Assembly (NCBI RefSeq): GCF_020539505.1
Contig: NZ_JACDXW010000001.1
Span: forward strand, 558,001-622,000
DNA length: 64,000 nt
Direction: 5' to 3'
Source: Mesopusillimonas faecipullorum
GTDB lineage: Bacteria > Pseudomonadota > Gammaproteobacteria > Burkholderiales > Burkholderiaceae_B
Shown: piece by piece, positions 19,470 to 31,100 of the stretch
How the letters are laid out: each line of letters opens with the position of its first letter
Position numbering within the stretch: position 1 is the stretch's first letter
Translations under genes and position numbers: made by a program
The notes under the pieces: generated by a model
Told to the model about the DNA's origin: nothing
The model's input: only the letters and a program-made list of their open reading frames with translations
The model's database searches: none

Positions 19470-20684
19470 TCAGGTGAGCCACCTGCGCTTGGACCAACTG
19501 AACGACAGATACGTCAGTATGGCCACCGTTATGGCAAGAAGGCTGCCATACAAAGTCAGGGCACGAACCAGGCCAAGGCCATCAGCCATACGCCCAACCA
19601 CCATAGGCGGCACGCTGGCACCTAAATAAGCACTCAGGAAGTAGGTAGACATATTGGCCGCGCGACGAGCCGGGTCGGATGCCAGGTTGGCTATCGTGGC
19701 ACTACACATAAAGCTATAGCTTTGCCCCATGCTAAGGAACACGATACCGACAAAAAGCGCCAGTGGCGTGCCAAAGGGCAAGACGCCTATCAGCATGCAA
19801 AGTGCCGCCATGACATGCGAGAGCAAGCCTATACCCAGGCCTTTGAAAGGCTCGACGTTGCGCTGCGATATCTGGATCGCTAGCGTCAGGAAAGCCATGG
19901 GTAGAAAAGCCAGCCCCATTACCAAAGGCCCTTTCCACGGCAATGCACCGAACATCAGGGCTGGCAATAAAGAAAAATAGCAACAGCCCGTTGCATAGTT
20001 GGCGAAACCACCCAAGCAGGCCAGCACGAAAGGCTTGCGGTTCGCGCCCCCAGCCAGGGAAAGCTCGGGCCTCATGGACAGAGGACGCCGCACGAACCCT
20101 GAGTCCGGCCTGACGGTTTTACTGTAACGCCACACGCCAAAAGCGCAGGCGGCAATCACCAAAAACACCGGTACGTAAGCGGTAATCAGGGGATAGAAAC
20201 CCGCTTGAGCCACCAGCCCGCCCAGCAAGGGGCCCAAGCCAAAGCCCACCGCAATACCAGAGGCCATGGCGATTGAGGCGATGCGTTTATCCCCTGTGGG
20301 GTGGGCATCAATCAGGGCAATCGTGGCAGCCGTCGTCAGCAAGCCATTACCCAGCCCGGTAATAGCCCGCGCCACCAGCAACATGGTGACGTTAATGGAG
20401 AAAGCCGACAAAGCGATGCCGGTAAGCACGCAGCATAAAGCCACCAACACCACGCGCAAGCGGCCATAGGTGTCGGAAACCCGCCCCAGACACAATAGCG
20501 TCAGCAGCACCGCCACCATGTAAATGGCAAAAACATCGCCTATGGCGCTGGGCGGTGCTTGCCAAGCCTGTATATACAGCGGATACAACGGCGTAGGCAC
20601 CGAGCTAACGGCAAAGCAGAATGCCACCGTGAGCACGAGCAGGGCGAAGCCGCCCCAGCCCTGCTTTGCCTTAGCTACAAGCAT
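19470..20684 (-). CDS. MFS transporter (DHA1-like)
   Basis: Twelve-helix major facilitator of 404 residues. Features are VSSVPTPLYPLYIQAW in helix 1, the GRVSDTYGRLRVV loop motif, and motif C-like GFGLGPLLGGLV in helix 5, which is typical of drug/proton antiporters. It begins 6 bases after the ilvD stop, so it may be co-transcribed with ilvD. The substrate is unknown. Confidence 0.75.
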   Translation of the reverse strand: MLVAKAKQGWGGFALLVLTVAFCFAVSSVPTPLYPLYIQAWQAPPSAIGDVFAIYMVAVLLTLLCLGRVSDTYGRLRVVLVALCCVLTGIALSAFSINVTMLLVARAITGLGNGLLTTAATIALIDAHPTGDKRIASIAMASGIAVGFGLGPLLGGLVAQAGFYPLITAYVPVFLVIAACAFGVWRYSKTVRPDSGFVRRPLSMRPELSLAGGANRKPFVLACLGGFANYATGCCYFSLLPALMFGALPWKGPLVMGLAFLPMAFLTLAIQISQRNVEPFKGLGIGLLSHVMAALCMLIGVLPFGTPLALFVGIVFLSMGQSYSFMCSATIANLASDPARRAANMSTYFLSAYLGASVPPMVVGRMADGLGLVRALTLYGSLLAITVAILTYLSFSWSKRRWLT

Positions 20685-20690
20685 AGGTGA

Positions 20691-22553
20691 TCAGCGCGAT
20701 GTCAATTGGCTGATATCACGCACAGCGCCACGGTCGGCCGAAGTAGCCATAGCGGCATAGGCCTGCAGGGCTTGCGACACGACACGCTCGCGGTCTACAG
20801 GTTTCCAGGCTTTGTCGCCCTTGGCCTGCATGGCCTCACGACGCGCTTGCAGCTGCTCGTCGGTGATCGCCAAGTTGATACGACGATTGGGGATATCGAT
20901 CTCGATGGTGTCGCCCTCTTCGACCAAGGCAATATTGCCGCCCTCGGCGGCTTCGGGGGAAGCATGGCCAATCACCAGACCCGACGACCCACCCGAAAAA
21001 CGTCCATCGGTGAGCAAGGCAGCGTGAGCCCCCAAGCCTTTGGACTTGAGATAAGAGGTGGGATACAGCATTTCTTGCATGCCCGGGCCGCCTTTGGGGC
21101 CTTCGTAGCGAATGATGACCACGTCGCCGGCTTTGACTTCGTCGCCCAAAATACCGGCAACGGCGTCTTCCTGGCTTTCGTAGACCTTGGCCTTGCCCGT
21201 AAAGGTAAGAATGCTGTCGTCGACACCCGCCGTTTTAACGATGCAACCCTTGGGTGCCAGATTGCCGTACAGCACAGCCAAACCACCGTCTTGAGAATAA
21301 GCATGTTCGCGGGAGCGCACGCAGCCATTCTTACGATCGATATCAAGCGAGGGGTACTGGCGATCTTGGCTGAAGGCTGTTTGGGTAGGAATACCGCCTG
21401 GAGAAGCGCGATAAAACTCTTGAACCTCTTCGCTGGCATTGCCGCTATTGATGTCCCAAGCCTCGATAGCCTTACCTAAAGTACCGCTATGTACGTTGTT
21501 GACATCCAGGTTAAGCAGGCCTGCGCGACCCAGCTCGCCCAAAATGCCCATGATGCCGCCGGCGCGGTGGACGTCTTCCATATGGTAGTCCTGCGTAGCA
21601 GGCGCTACCTTGCACACGCAAGGCACACCGCGCGAGATGCGGTCGATATCGGACATGGTGAAGTCAACACCGGCTTCTTGCGCAGCTGCCAGCAAGTGCA
21701 GAACCGTATTGGTGGAGCCGCCCATAGCCACGTCGAGCGTCATGGCATTTTCGAAAGCTTCGAACGTCGCGATATTACGGGGCAGCACCGAAGCGTCTTC
21801 TTGCTCGTAGTAACGACGGCAGATATCAACCACCAAACGCCCGGCGCGCTGGAACAGGCCTTTACGTTTGGCATGCGTGGCCACCAAAGAACCGTTACCC
21901 GGCAAGGCCAAGCCCAGCGCCTCGGTAAGGCAGTTCATGGAATTGGCGGTGAACATCCCTGAGCACGAACCACAGGTAGGACAGGCACTACGCTCGACTT
22001 CGTCGGATTCGGCGTCGGAAACGGTAGGGTCGCCCGCCTTGATCATGGCATCGACCAAATCCAGTTTGATGACTTTTTGCGTGCCCGGCTCGAGAACCTT
22101 GCCGGCCTCCATAGGGCCGCCCGATACAAAAACGGCGGGAATATTGAGCCGCATGGCAGCCATGAGCATGCCCGGGGTGATTTTGTCGCAGTTGGAGATA
22201 CACACCATGGCGTCGGCACAGTGCGCATTGACCATGTACTCTACCGAGTCGGCGATGAGTTCACGCGAGGGCAAGGAATACAGCATGCCCCCGTGGCCCA
22301 TGGCAATGCCATCATCCACGGCAATGGTGTTGAACTCTTTGGCGACACCGCCGGCGGCTTCGATTTCGCGCGCAACCAGCTGGCCTAAATCTTTAAGATG
22401 GACGTGCCCAGGTACGAATTGGGTGAAAGAGTTGACTACCGCAATGATCGGTTTGCCGAAGTCCCCGTCTTTCATGCCCGTGGCGCGCCAAAGCGCGCGG
22501 GCCCCAGCCATGTTACGACCATGGGTGGACGTGCGTGAACGATAATGCGGCAT
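20691..22553 (-). CDS. ilvD: Dihydroxy-acid dehydratase IlvD
   Basis: Fe-S dehydratase of branched-chain amino acid biosynthesis, acting on dihydroxy-isovalerate and dihydroxy-methylvalerate. It has 620 residues, the long E. coli-like type. Cluster cysteines are in [11 protein letters not shown] and [19 protein letters not shown]. The N-terminus [20 protein letters not shown] and the C-terminal [16 protein letters not shown] are family signatures. Confidence 0.97.
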   Translation of the reverse strand: MPHYRSRTSTHGRNMAGARALWRATGMKDGDFGKPIIAVVNSFTQFVPGHVHLKDLGQLVAREIEAAGGVAKEFNTIAVDDGIAMGHGGMLYSLPSRELIADSVEYMVNAHCADAMVCISNCDKITPGMLMAAMRLNIPAVFVSGGPMEAGKVLEPGTQKVIKLDLVDAMIKAGDPTVSDAESDEVERSACPTCGSCSGMFTANSMNCLTEALGLALPGNGSLVATHAKRKGLFQRAGRLVVDICRRYYEQEDASVLPRNIATFEAFENAMTLDVAMGGSTNTVLHLLAAAQEAGVDFTMSDIDRISRGVPCVCKVAPATQDYHMEDVHRAGGIMGILGELGRAGLLNLDVNNVHSGTLGKAIEAWDINSGNASEEVQEFYRASPGGIPTQTAFSQDRQYPSLDIDRKNGCVRSREHAYSQDGGLAVLYGNLAPKGCIVKTAGVDDSILTFTGKAKVYESQEDAVAGILGDEVKAGDVVIIRYEGPKGGPGMQEMLYPTSYLKSKGLGAHAALLTDGRFSGGSSGLVIGHASPEAAEGGNIALVEEGDTIEIDIPNRRINLAITDEQLQARREAMQAKGDKAWKPVDRERVVSQALQAYAAMATSADRGAVRDISQLTSR

Positions 22554-22645
22554 TTGCGACCTCTTCGAGACTATGAGGGGAAGTAATCTTCAATCATACT
22601 CCACGCCTAGGCTCCCTGAAGCCAGAACACCCTTGCAACAACACC

Positions 22646-23377
22646 TTAAATAGACGTGCTGGCCCGCCAGAACACCTGCTGCACGCCCGCCACCCTGCGT
22701 AGCCGGCCTATCAAGGCATCAAGTTCGCTGTTTAACAAAGAAACCGGCAGCAAACGCACCTCGATTTCTACTTTTTCCTCACCGAAGGCGCGCAACTCTT
22801 TGTCGCGTGTAGGTAGTTTGCAGGCTTTGAGCGCCTCTTCGAACTGCGTCAACACGTGAGCGCTGTCTTGCTCATCTGCAATCACGTGTACGGTATAGGT
22901 GGCTTCGACCTCTTCCGGGTTCATGGGCCGTCTATTGATGTGATCGACCACAGGCCGGAGCAAAATATTGGCCGACAGCACAAACAATGTGCCCATGATG
23001 GCCTCGGCCAGAAGGTCCAGCCCGGCGGCTCCGCCCACCGCAGCCGAACCCCACAGTGTGGCGGCGGTGTTGATGCCACGCACGTTGCCTTCTTCGCGCA
23101 TGATGACCCCGGCGCCCAGAAAACCCACCCCAGAGACAACGTAAGCCAATACCTGAAGCGCGTTGGGTGAGCCGCCATGCAACAGATGAAATCGCGTGGC
23201 GGTGTCTACAAACAATGCCGCTCCCACCGCTACCAGCACATTGGTACGTAAACCCGCCGTACGCAGACGAAACTGGCGCTCAAGCCCTATGAGGCCGCCT
23301 AATAAAAAAGCCGCTGTCAGGCTGATAAATGAATCAAGCAGCGAACCCAGTTCGATATGAGACAAGGCAGCCGGCAT
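22646..23377 (-). CDS. MgtC/SapB-family membrane protein
   Basis: A protein of 243 residues with about four or five N-terminal helices, including the family motif [20 protein letters not shown], then [24 protein letters not shown], and an ACT-like soluble C-terminal domain. MgtC proteins are linked to magnesium limitation and to regulation of the F-type ATPase. The start is placed at MPAALSHIE; the longer frame lacks similarity. The gene is divergent from the antiporter gene next to it. Confidence 0.85.
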   Translation of the reverse strand: MPAALSHIELGSLLDSFISLTAAFLLGGLIGLERQFRLRTAGLRTNVLVAVGAALFVDTATRFHLLHGGSPNALQVLAYVVSGVGFLGAGVIMREEGNVRGINTAATLWGSAAVGGAAGLDLLAEAIMGTLFVLSANILLRPVVDHINRRPMNPEEVEATYTVHVIADEQDSAHVLTQFEEALKACKLPTRDKELRAFGEEKVEIEVRLLPVSLLNSELDALIGRLRRVAGVQQVFWRASTSI

Positions 23378-23529
23378 AGGGACAGATCCTCTCGTGAGGG
23401 AAAAACCGGATCGGGACACTCCCTAGCAGGCAGCGTCGAGGCAGCTCATCATACATAATACGTGCTAATTTCTTATGACTTTCGCGCTTTTTTCAGCTTG
23501 AGGCGCGACCAACACTCAAGGGAACACCA

Positions 23530-25167
23530 GTGCAAAGCGTCGCCATCGCACTAGCCATGCTGGCCGCAGTTCTGGCCAGCAGTTTTTTCATCCGGCTTAT
23601 TCCATTACCCCTGCCCTTGCCCTTGGTGCAGATTTTCCTGGGCATCCTGATTGCCGGTGTTTTCCAGGAAGGCGTCACTCTGGATCCAGAAGTATTTTTT
23701 CTGCTTTTTTTACCCCCACTGCTGTTTCTGGATGGCTGGCGTCTCCCCAAAGACGCATTGCGGCGCGACTGGCTTCCCATTGTGCTACTGGCATTCGGCT
23801 TGGTTTTCATTACTGTGCTGGGCTTGGGCTACGTCATCCATTGGATGATTCCTGTCATGCCCTTGCCCGTTGCATTCGCTTTAGCCGCCATCGTGTCACC
23901 TACCGACTCCGTGGCGCTCTCGGGCATTGCACGCAGACTACCCATCCCTGAGCGCGTGGCGTCCGTCCTGGAAGGTGAGGCGCTGTTTAACGATGCCAGT
24001 GGCCTGGTGGCGTTTCAAGCCGCCGTCTTGGCCACCGTGACGGGCAGTTTCGCCGTCTCGAAAGCCGTCTCGTCGTTTTTCTGGGTGGCCAGCGTCGGCT
24101 TGGCTTCAGGAGCAGTCACAGCGCTGGCCATCGTTATGCTGCGCGATGCCTTTACGCGCCGGTTCGGGGACGAGCCTGGCTCCGAAGTGTTGCTTAGCTT
24201 GCTCACGCCTTTTGCCGCCTATTTCATTGCAGAATGGTTGGATGCTTCAGGCATCTTGGCGGCGGTGGTTGCCGGCTTGGTGATGGGTTACACCGACCTC
24301 TCTACCCGCCAGGACGCCACAACCCGTGTACGCCGCCATACCGTTTGGGAAATGCTGCAATTCACGCTTAACGGCATTATTTTTGTGCTGCTGGGTGAGC
24401 AGTTGCCCGATATCTTCCGGGACGCCGTCAGCATTATCGAACAGACTGGGCACCACAGCCCCTGGTGGATACCGATTTATGCTTTGGTCATTTGTCTGAC
24501 ACTGGCTTTGTTTCGCTTTGTCTGGGCCTATGCCGCCATGTGGGTCACTCAGTTGTTCCGCCGGAAACCCGCATCCAACCAGAACACCTACATGCGGTCG
24601 TTGCTTATCCTCTCGGCTGGTGGTGTTCGCGGCGCCATCACGCTGGCAGGCGTCATGACTCTGCCACTCACTCTCTCATCGGGTGAGCCCTTTCCCGGTC
24701 GTGAGCTGGCTATCTTGCTAGCGGCAACGACCATTATTGTGTCGCTGCTAGTCGCTACCATCAGCCTGCCACTGCTGTTACGAGGGGCACCTAAAGCGTC
24801 CAACACCCAGCACCATTTACAACACGATTTGGCGTGGCGCAGCGCCCGCGACGCGGCCAGAACCATCTTGGACAAAGAAACAAAAACCCTCTCCGAAGGC
24901 AGTGCCGCATTGGATAGCGAGATTTATGCCGCCCTCAGCGAGCGCATTCTAACCAGCCTGGACGAGGCGCTGGGTGAAGCCCCCAGCGACACGGAATCCG
25001 AAGCAGATGCCATGCGCCGACACGCACAAGAACGCCACTTGAGGCAACTCGCCGCGCAAGCCGCACGCGACGCCCTTTTCGATTTAGCGCGCCAACGAAA
25101 AATCTCAGACGGTTTGGCGCAAGATATGGTTCGCCGCTTAGACCTGGATGAGCTCAGGCTTTATTAG
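23530..25167 (+). CDS. CPA1-family Na+/H+ antiporter
   Basis: Monovalent cation/proton antiporter of 545 residues. It has twelve or so membrane helices with the transport-site region AAIVSPTDSVALSG and EGEALFNDASGLVAFQ, the CPA1 ND motif. A hydrophilic helical C-terminal tail of about 120 residues is probably regulatory. A GTG start is assigned at 23530 behind AAGGGA; an internal ATG 33 bases on is possible. Confidence 0.86.
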   Translation: MQSVAIALAMLAAVLASSFFIRLIPLPLPLPLVQIFLGILIAGVFQEGVTLDPEVFFLLFLPPLLFLDGWRLPKDALRRDWLPIVLLAFGLVFITVLGLGYVIHWMIPVMPLPVAFALAAIVSPTDSVALSGIARRLPIPERVASVLEGEALFNDASGLVAFQAAVLATVTGSFAVSKAVSSFFWVASVGLASGAVTALAIVMLRDAFTRRFGDEPGSEVLLSLLTPFAAYFIAEWLDASGILAAVVAGLVMGYTDLSTRQDATTRVRRHTVWEMLQFTLNGIIFVLLGEQLPDIFRDAVSIIEQTGHHSPWWIPIYALVICLTLALFRFVWAYAAMWVTQLFRRKPASNQNTYMRSLLILSAGGVRGAITLAGVMTLPLTLSSGEPFPGRELAILLAATTIIVSLLVATISLPLLLRGAPKASNTQHHLQHDLAWRSARDAARTILDKETKTLSEGSAALDSEIYAALSERILTSLDEALGEAPSDTESEADAMRRHAQERHLRQLAAQAARDALFDLARQRKISDGLAQDMVRRLDLDELRLY

Positions 25168-25186
25168 AAGCTGTGCGACCTAACTC

Positions 25187-25218
25187 CGGGCGCTTACAAG
25201 CTTATGCGGTAGCGCCCG
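25187..25218. terminator. Hairpin between antiporter and methyltransferase genes
   Basis: CGGGCGCT (25187-25194) and AGCGCCCG (25211-25218) form a perfect 8-bp stem overlapping the end of the convergent methyltransferase gene. No T-run follows, so this is a candidate bidirectional terminator only. Confidence 0.4.
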
Positions 25219-26926
25219 ACAAAGACGAGCGCCGCTGCTTGCGGCGCGCCATACGTCGGTCGCGCATGCGCTCCCATATACCGCGCAACATGCGGCATTC
25301 CGCAGTGCTTAAGCCCAGGCCCGCCTGTAGAATAAGTTGGCTGTTTTCCGCCAAAATCTCGTCCAGTTTGCCCTTGCGGATCATGGCGTCGATCTCGCTC
25401 AAAGGCAACCCGCTTTGCAAGCTGGCCGGCATCAATAACCGTTCAGCCTCGGTGGGCCCCAGCTCCAGCACGCCGCCGCCATAACTTCGGCCCTCTATTT
25501 CAGCCGAGGCAGCAGTTAAATAGGTATAGAAACTGGGCAGCAACTGTTCGGGCTTAGCAGTATGCACACGCAGCCTGTGCAAAGTATCCGTCACCGCTGC
25601 ATTCGCCGCGTTAAGCACCGCAGCTGGAAAAGCGTAAATCTGCCTAAAAAGAAAAACGTCGGGCGCCCACACATAGGGAACGGCATACCAAGGTTTGCGG
25701 ATAGAACATTTGTGCCCACGGTGTATGCCTGCCACTTCGCCCCCCTGCAAATAGGCCTGCAAACCCGAACCTGAAGGCACCAGCGTGTCGGGCTGAAGAC
25801 GCAATAAATGCACGCGCTGAGCCGGCTTGTTAGAGAGTTCTTGCCAGTCTTGCGAGGTAAAAACAGCGCCCTTCAACTGAGCCGCGCGCGATACCACCGG
25901 CTCGGCCCAGGCAGATAAATCATGAGCCTGTACCGCCGTGTTATCCAACACAAAGAAATCGTTAAACCCCGTGACAACACCAACGTCTACCGAGGCATGG
26001 GCAGACAAGGGAGCCACGCCCCCGGCCTCGCGCAGCGCTCGCATCAGGCCCATTTCTGCGTTGCTCAGGAAGTACTTCAGCCATTTTTCGCTATCGTGCT
26101 GCACGAGTTTGGGGGCTTGAGCCAACATTAACGCTTCGGGCCTCTTCCCGACCAACTCGGCAGCGGTCTGCACTTCGTGCATACGCACCTGGCATTCCTG
26201 CACGGGTGACAAGGACTTGCCCTCTGCCAGCAACAGCACGACCTCTTGCTGAACATTCTCGAAAAATAATTCGGTGCAAGCCACCAAGTCGATACGGTGG
26301 AAACTCTGGGCCAGAAAACCGCGTAGTTGTGCAGCATAAGCCACCTGCAACAGCTCGGCAGGCAAGACCATGGCCAACCTGCCACCCGGTGCCAACCTGG
26401 CCACACATGCCGCCACAAAAGGCACCCAAATATTCGCCATGCGGCTGGGTTTCAAACCCAGCGTGGCCATGGCCGCCATGGCGAATTCACGCGCGGGCTC
26501 AGGAAAGCTTTGATGACGGATAAAAGGAGGATTACCGACTACCGTGTCGACCTGCTCTGACTGTGTTTGTGTCCACCAAGCGAAGAAATCGCCCACGTGA
26601 ACGCGCCCCAAACCTGCCCCTTCCCGCGCCAAACGCTCGCTTGCCAAAGCAGCCTGATCCGGCACGATCTCCACCCCCTGCAATTGGGTTTTGGCACCTG
26701 GTCGTGCACCTAACGCGGTCAGACGCCGTGCTGCAGCCGCCAAAAAAGCGCCATCACCGCAACTCGGTTCCAACACCCGCTCACTTGGAGATCGGATAGC
26801 CCAGGCACAGAGCCATTCTGCCAAAACTTCAGGCGTGTAGTAGCCACCTCGCAGTTTGTCGGCATCCAAGGCGCGAAAGCGGCCGGTGGGGGGCAGAGGC
26901 CGGAGTGAATCGTTGGGGAGAGTCAT
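25202..26926 (-). CDS. Solitary N6-adenine-type DNA methyltransferase (Eco57I/TaqI-like)
   Basis: Class I SAM-dependent DNA methyltransferase of about 574 residues. The SAM-binding motif is VLEPSCGDGAF (51-61) and the catalytic motif is NPPF (132-135), preceded by a YYTP element (29-32) typical of gamma-type adenine methylases. The C-terminal half should be the target-recognition domain. The start at MTLPNDSL is uncertain because the open frame continues to 27076. No restriction gene is adjacent, so it is an orphan methylase or a defence-island member beside CRISPR-Cas. Confidence 0.78.
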   Translation of the reverse strand: MTLPNDSLRPLPPTGRFRALDADKLRGGYYTPEVLAEWLCAWAIRSPSERVLEPSCGDGAFLAAAARRLTALGARPGAKTQLQGVEIVPDQAALASERLAREGAGLGRVHVGDFFAWWTQTQSEQVDTVVGNPPFIRHQSFPEPAREFAMAAMATLGLKPSRMANIWVPFVAACVARLAPGGRLAMVLPAELLQVAYAAQLRGFLAQSFHRIDLVACTELFFENVQQEVVLLLAEGKSLSPVQECQVRMHEVQTAAELVGKRPEALMLAQAPKLVQHDSEKWLKYFLSNAEMGLMRALREAGGVAPLSAHASVDVGVVTGFNDFFVLDNTAVQAHDLSAWAEPVVSRAAQLKGAVFTSQDWQELSNKPAQRVHLLRLQPDTLVPSGSGLQAYLQGGEVAGIHRGHKCSIRKPWYAVPYVWAPDVFLFRQIYAFPAAVLNAANAAVTDTLHRLRVHTAKPEQLLPSFYTYLTAASAEIEGRSYGGGVLELGPTEAERLLMPASLQSGLPLSEIDAMIRKGKLDEILAENSQLILQAGLGLSTAECRMLRGIWERMRDRRMARRKQRRSSLSGATA

Positions 26927-27076
26927 GATGGGTGACAGTGGATGTGTGCAAGCAGCTTGTACATGGCTTCGCTTACTTACGAGCCTGCAAGCATAACTTC
27001 TATTTCTTCGTGGTTTATCTAAAGGGGTCTGCTGCCACCTCAGAGAAACGTGGGCCATGCCACCCTGGCGCTCCAC

Positions 27077-27173
27077 ACCGCCAAAGAATGTGCTGACTTA
27101 AGGCAAAGCTCCTATTGCAAAATAAACACATTAAGTTACTCTTCGTCATTATTGATATGGACAGCGGTGCGCT
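27077..27173 (+). promoter_or_regulatory. Upstream region of cas1
   Basis: An AT-rich stretch of about 100 bases between the divergent methyltransferase and cas1. A TTGCAA element near 27114 could be a -35 site, but the matching -10 (TACTCT) is weak. It should contain the promoter of the cas1-cas2-3 transcript. Confidence 0.35.
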
Positions 27174-28151
27174 ATGGATGACATCAGTCCCTCCTCTTTA
27201 AAAACCATCCTTCACTCCAAACGGGCCAACTTGTATTACTTGGAGCATTGCCGAGTGTTGGTCAACGGAGGTCGCGTCGAATATGTCACCGATGAAGGGA
27301 AACGCTCTCTGTATTGGAATATTCCCATTGCTAACACTACGTCTGTGTTGCTGGGCACAGGCACCTCCATTACTCAAGCCGCCATGCGCGAACTCGCAAA
27401 AGCAGGTGTATTGGTAGGCTTTTGTGGGGGCGGCGGCACCCCTTTATTCTCTGCCAACGAAGCAGAAGTCAGCGCAGCCTGGTTCTCTCCCCAAAGTGAG
27501 TACCGCCCAACCGAATATCTACAGCGCTGGGTCAAACTTTGGTTCGACGACACGCGACGCCTTGAAGCCGCGAAACAAATCCAACGCCTCCGTCTTAACC
27601 GCATAAAAGACAGGTGGATAGACAATCGTCTTTTGCGTGAATCCGGCTTTGACTTTGATCCCTCCTTATTAACTAAAGCACTTGAAACCTGCCAACGCGG
27701 AGTGGAAAACGCTCCTGATGTCACTTATCTGCTGACTGAGGAGGCACGGCTTACCAAACAACTTTTCAAGTTTGCTGCTCGCGCCACCGGCTATGGCGAC
27801 TTTGTACGCAGCCAGCGAAACGAGGCCGGGGATCCAGCCAACCGGTTTCTGGATCACGGTAACTATCTGGCCTATGGCTTAGGAGCCACCGCTACCTGGG
27901 TTTTGGGACTACCTCATGGCCTTGCCGTCTTGCATGGCAAAACCAGACGCGGTGGCTTGGTATTCGATGCTGCAGACTTAGTCAAAGACGCCACCATACT
28001 TCCTCAAGCATTCATTAGCGCAGTACGCGGCGACGATGAACAGCAGTTCCGCCAAGCTTGCATAGAAAACCTAGCACGCAGCGAGTCTTTAGACTTCATG
28101 ATCGACTCGCTCAAAATGATTGCCGATAGGCTGGGGCGGGAGGCACCATGA
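27174..28151 (+). CDS. cas1: Type I-F CRISPR-associated endonuclease Cas1
   Basis: Spacer integrase of the type I-F system, acting with the Cas2-3 fusion. It has 325 residues. The metal-binding catalytic residues fall at E190 (in LTEEARL), H254 (in AVLHGK) and D268 (in DAADLVK), the same numbering as Pseudomonas aeruginosa Cas1. The N-terminus MDDISPSSLKTILHSKR is the I-F form. Its stop overlaps the cas2-3 start. Confidence 0.97.
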   Translation: MDDISPSSLKTILHSKRANLYYLEHCRVLVNGGRVEYVTDEGKRSLYWNIPIANTTSVLLGTGTSITQAAMRELAKAGVLVGFCGGGGTPLFSANEAEVSAAWFSPQSEYRPTEYLQRWVKLWFDDTRRLEAAKQIQRLRLNRIKDRWIDNRLLRESGFDFDPSLLTKALETCQRGVENAPDVTYLLTEEARLTKQLFKFAARATGYGDFVRSQRNEAGDPANRFLDHGNYLAYGLGATATWVLGLPHGLAVLHGKTRRGGLVFDAADLVKDATILPQAFISAVRGDDEQQFRQACIENLARSESLDFMIDSLKMIADRLGREAP

Positions 28152-31100
28152 ACGTCATGTTTGTTTCCCAATGCAGCAAAAGGGCGTTGAGCGAAACGCG
28201 CCGCATTTTGGATCAGTTTGCTGAACGTCGCGGTGATCGCACTTGGCAAACCCCTATCACCCAGGCCGGACTCGACACTGTTCGAACTCTTTTGCGCAAG
28301 ACGGCTCGAAAAAATACGGCCGTGGCATGCCATTGGATAAGAGGGCTGGACCATAGTGAGCTGCTTTGGGTCGTCGGTAACGCCAGTCAATTCAACGCTC
28401 TGGGGGCCGTACCAACCAACACCACATCACGCGACATCCTGCGCTCTCAAGATGAGAACGACTGGCATAGTGGCGAAGATATTCGACTACTTGCCTCTAT
28501 TGCCGCGCTGATGCACGACCTAGGTAAGGCCAGCATCGCCTTTCAGGAACGATTAAAAGGCAAGCTCACTGAGCGTAACCTTTATCGACACGAGTGGGTC
28601 TCCTTACGTTTATTCCTAGCTTTTGTAGGTCAGGATGACGATCTGGGATGGTTGAAGCGACTGTCTAACCCTGATGCATATGATGAGGCTCTGTGGTTGG
28701 GAAAAGGTCGTTACCAGCGAGATGGTATAGACGCGTCGAACAACAGGCCATTTCGCGGCTTGCCGCCTGTGGCATCTGCTATTGCGTGGTTGGTCGTCAG
28801 TCACCACCGCCTACCCGTTATCCCCGTCTTTAATGAAGATGGGCTCCAAGAATGGCTGGGCAAGCATTACGGCAGCTCGGTTACAGCATGGCTTGAGGCG
28901 CCACTGCTGCAGATGATGCACGACTCAAACGAAATCCGCCAGGAAGCGGAGCCCCAACAAATCGCAGCATACTGGGATCCTGCGGGCGCTTTGCCTGTCT
29001 CGACACCAAAGTGGCGAGCGCAAGCAGCACGACTAGCCAAACGTTTGCTGGAGCGCACAAGCGAACATCCTAGAGCATGGCTTAGCAATCCATATGCCAT
29101 GCATCTTTCACGCCTATGCTTGATGCTGGCCGACCATTATTACTCCAGCTTACCCAGCAAAGCTGCGGAGCGCGTAAAAGGAGAAGCCTCGCCCCAGCTT
29201 TTTGCCAATACAGACCGTGACGGTAAACTTAAACAGGGCTTAGACGAACACCTACTAGGTGTCGCGCGGGACGCCAGTCTCATCGCTCATGCCTTACCAG
29301 GCTTCGAGCGCTATCTTCCGCGCTTGGCTCGCCATCGTGGCTTACGAAAGCGCAGCGGTCACCCCCGGTTTTCATGGCAAGATAAAGCGGCTGATGCCGC
29401 TGTAGCGTTACGTCATGCAGCCCAAGAGCGTGGCGCATTCATTATCAACATGGCTTCAACAGGGTGCGGGAAAACGCTGGCTAATGCTCGCATCCTGTAT
29501 GCCTTGGCCGATCCTCAGCAGGGCCTTCGGGCAAGTTATGCCTTAGGGCTGCGCACCCTAACACTGCAAACAGGGCGCAGCTATCGCAACGACTTACACC
29601 TAAGCAATGACGAGCTCGCCATCTTGGTAGGTGGCTCTGCCAACCGAGCACTATTCGAGTTTTATGAGCAACAGGCAGAGCGCCAAGGGTCGGCTTCGAT
29701 ACAGGCTCTGATAGAGGAAGATAGCCATGTGCTCTATGAAGGCAGTACTGCCGATCACCCTTTACTGGCACGCGCCCTGCATGACCCAGACATTCGGCGC
29801 CTCATTTCAGCGCCCATATTGGTCTGCACTGTAGATCACCTGACGCCTGCAACTGAGTCCCTCCGAGCAGGACGCCAGATTGCCCCCATGCTAAGGCTCA
29901 TGAGTAGCGACTTGGTTCTTGACGAACTGGATGATTACTCGTTAGAAGACCTTCCTGCCCTAACCCGATTGGTGCACTGGGCTGGCATGTTAGGTACTCG
30001 GGTGATACTTTCGTCAGCCACCCTGCCCCCAGCTCTAGTAGAAGGCATGTTTTTAGCCTATCAAGCCGGTCGTCGTCAGTATCAATTAAATCGTGGCCGC
30101 GTATGCACTGAGGCGCAGTCCTCTCTCGCCATCCCTTGCCTCTGGGCTGATGAATACGGGGTGCATACAAGTGACTGCAACGATGAGAACGCATTCCGGG
30201 GTAAACATCTAGCATTTGTCGAAAAGCGGGCCAAACACTTGCTGAAAGCCGCACCGCTACGTAAAGGCGAGTTGCTTACACTGCCCCTGGGCAAAAACCT
30301 GGACCCAGCCATTTTACATGCGTGCTTTTCAGATCATGTCCGCGAAGCCTGCTTGCGGCTACACGAGCACCACTCAGAACCTGACCCCATCAGTGGCAAG
30401 CGCATTAGTTTCGGCTTGGTTCGTATGGCAAACGTCGACCCCCTCTTCGACGTAGCCCTTAGCTTGTTTCAGAAAGGGATACCAAGCGATGTAAGTGAGC
30501 AGACACGCATACATCTATGCGTGTATCACGCACGTTTTCCCATGCTGTACCGATCAGCCATCGAACACCAACTCGACACAGCCCTAAATCGACGAGATCC
30601 ACAGGCAGTTTTTTATCTACCTGACATCCGCGCTCACATAGACTCCCATGCAGAAAAAAACCACATTTTCATTGTGTTGGCCAGCCCTGTTTGCGAAGTA
30701 GGTCGTGACTGGGATGCCGACTGGGCAGTTGCCGAGCCCTCATCTATGCGTGCCCTCATCCAATTGGCCGGTCGTGTTCAACGCCATCGCTCCAAACAAA
30801 GCGAAAATCCCAACGTCTTAATCTTTGATACCAACCTTAAACACTTCCGCCCATTTAAGGGAAGCCCGGATAAAACTCCGGCATGTTTCGTTCGACCAGG
30901 GTTCGAGAAAGAAGGCGCACCGTTGACTTGTCCGTTCCGCTTGCTAACGCATCGTCTCGGAAAGCTGATGCGGCCCACTGAACACGACAACATAAGCTCC
31001 CTGCCCCGTATCCAGACTGCGGAAAACACACTGCAGTCTCAACGTTACCTCTCAGACCTGGAACATGCCCGCATGCAGGATGCCATGTTGCCCCGAGAGC

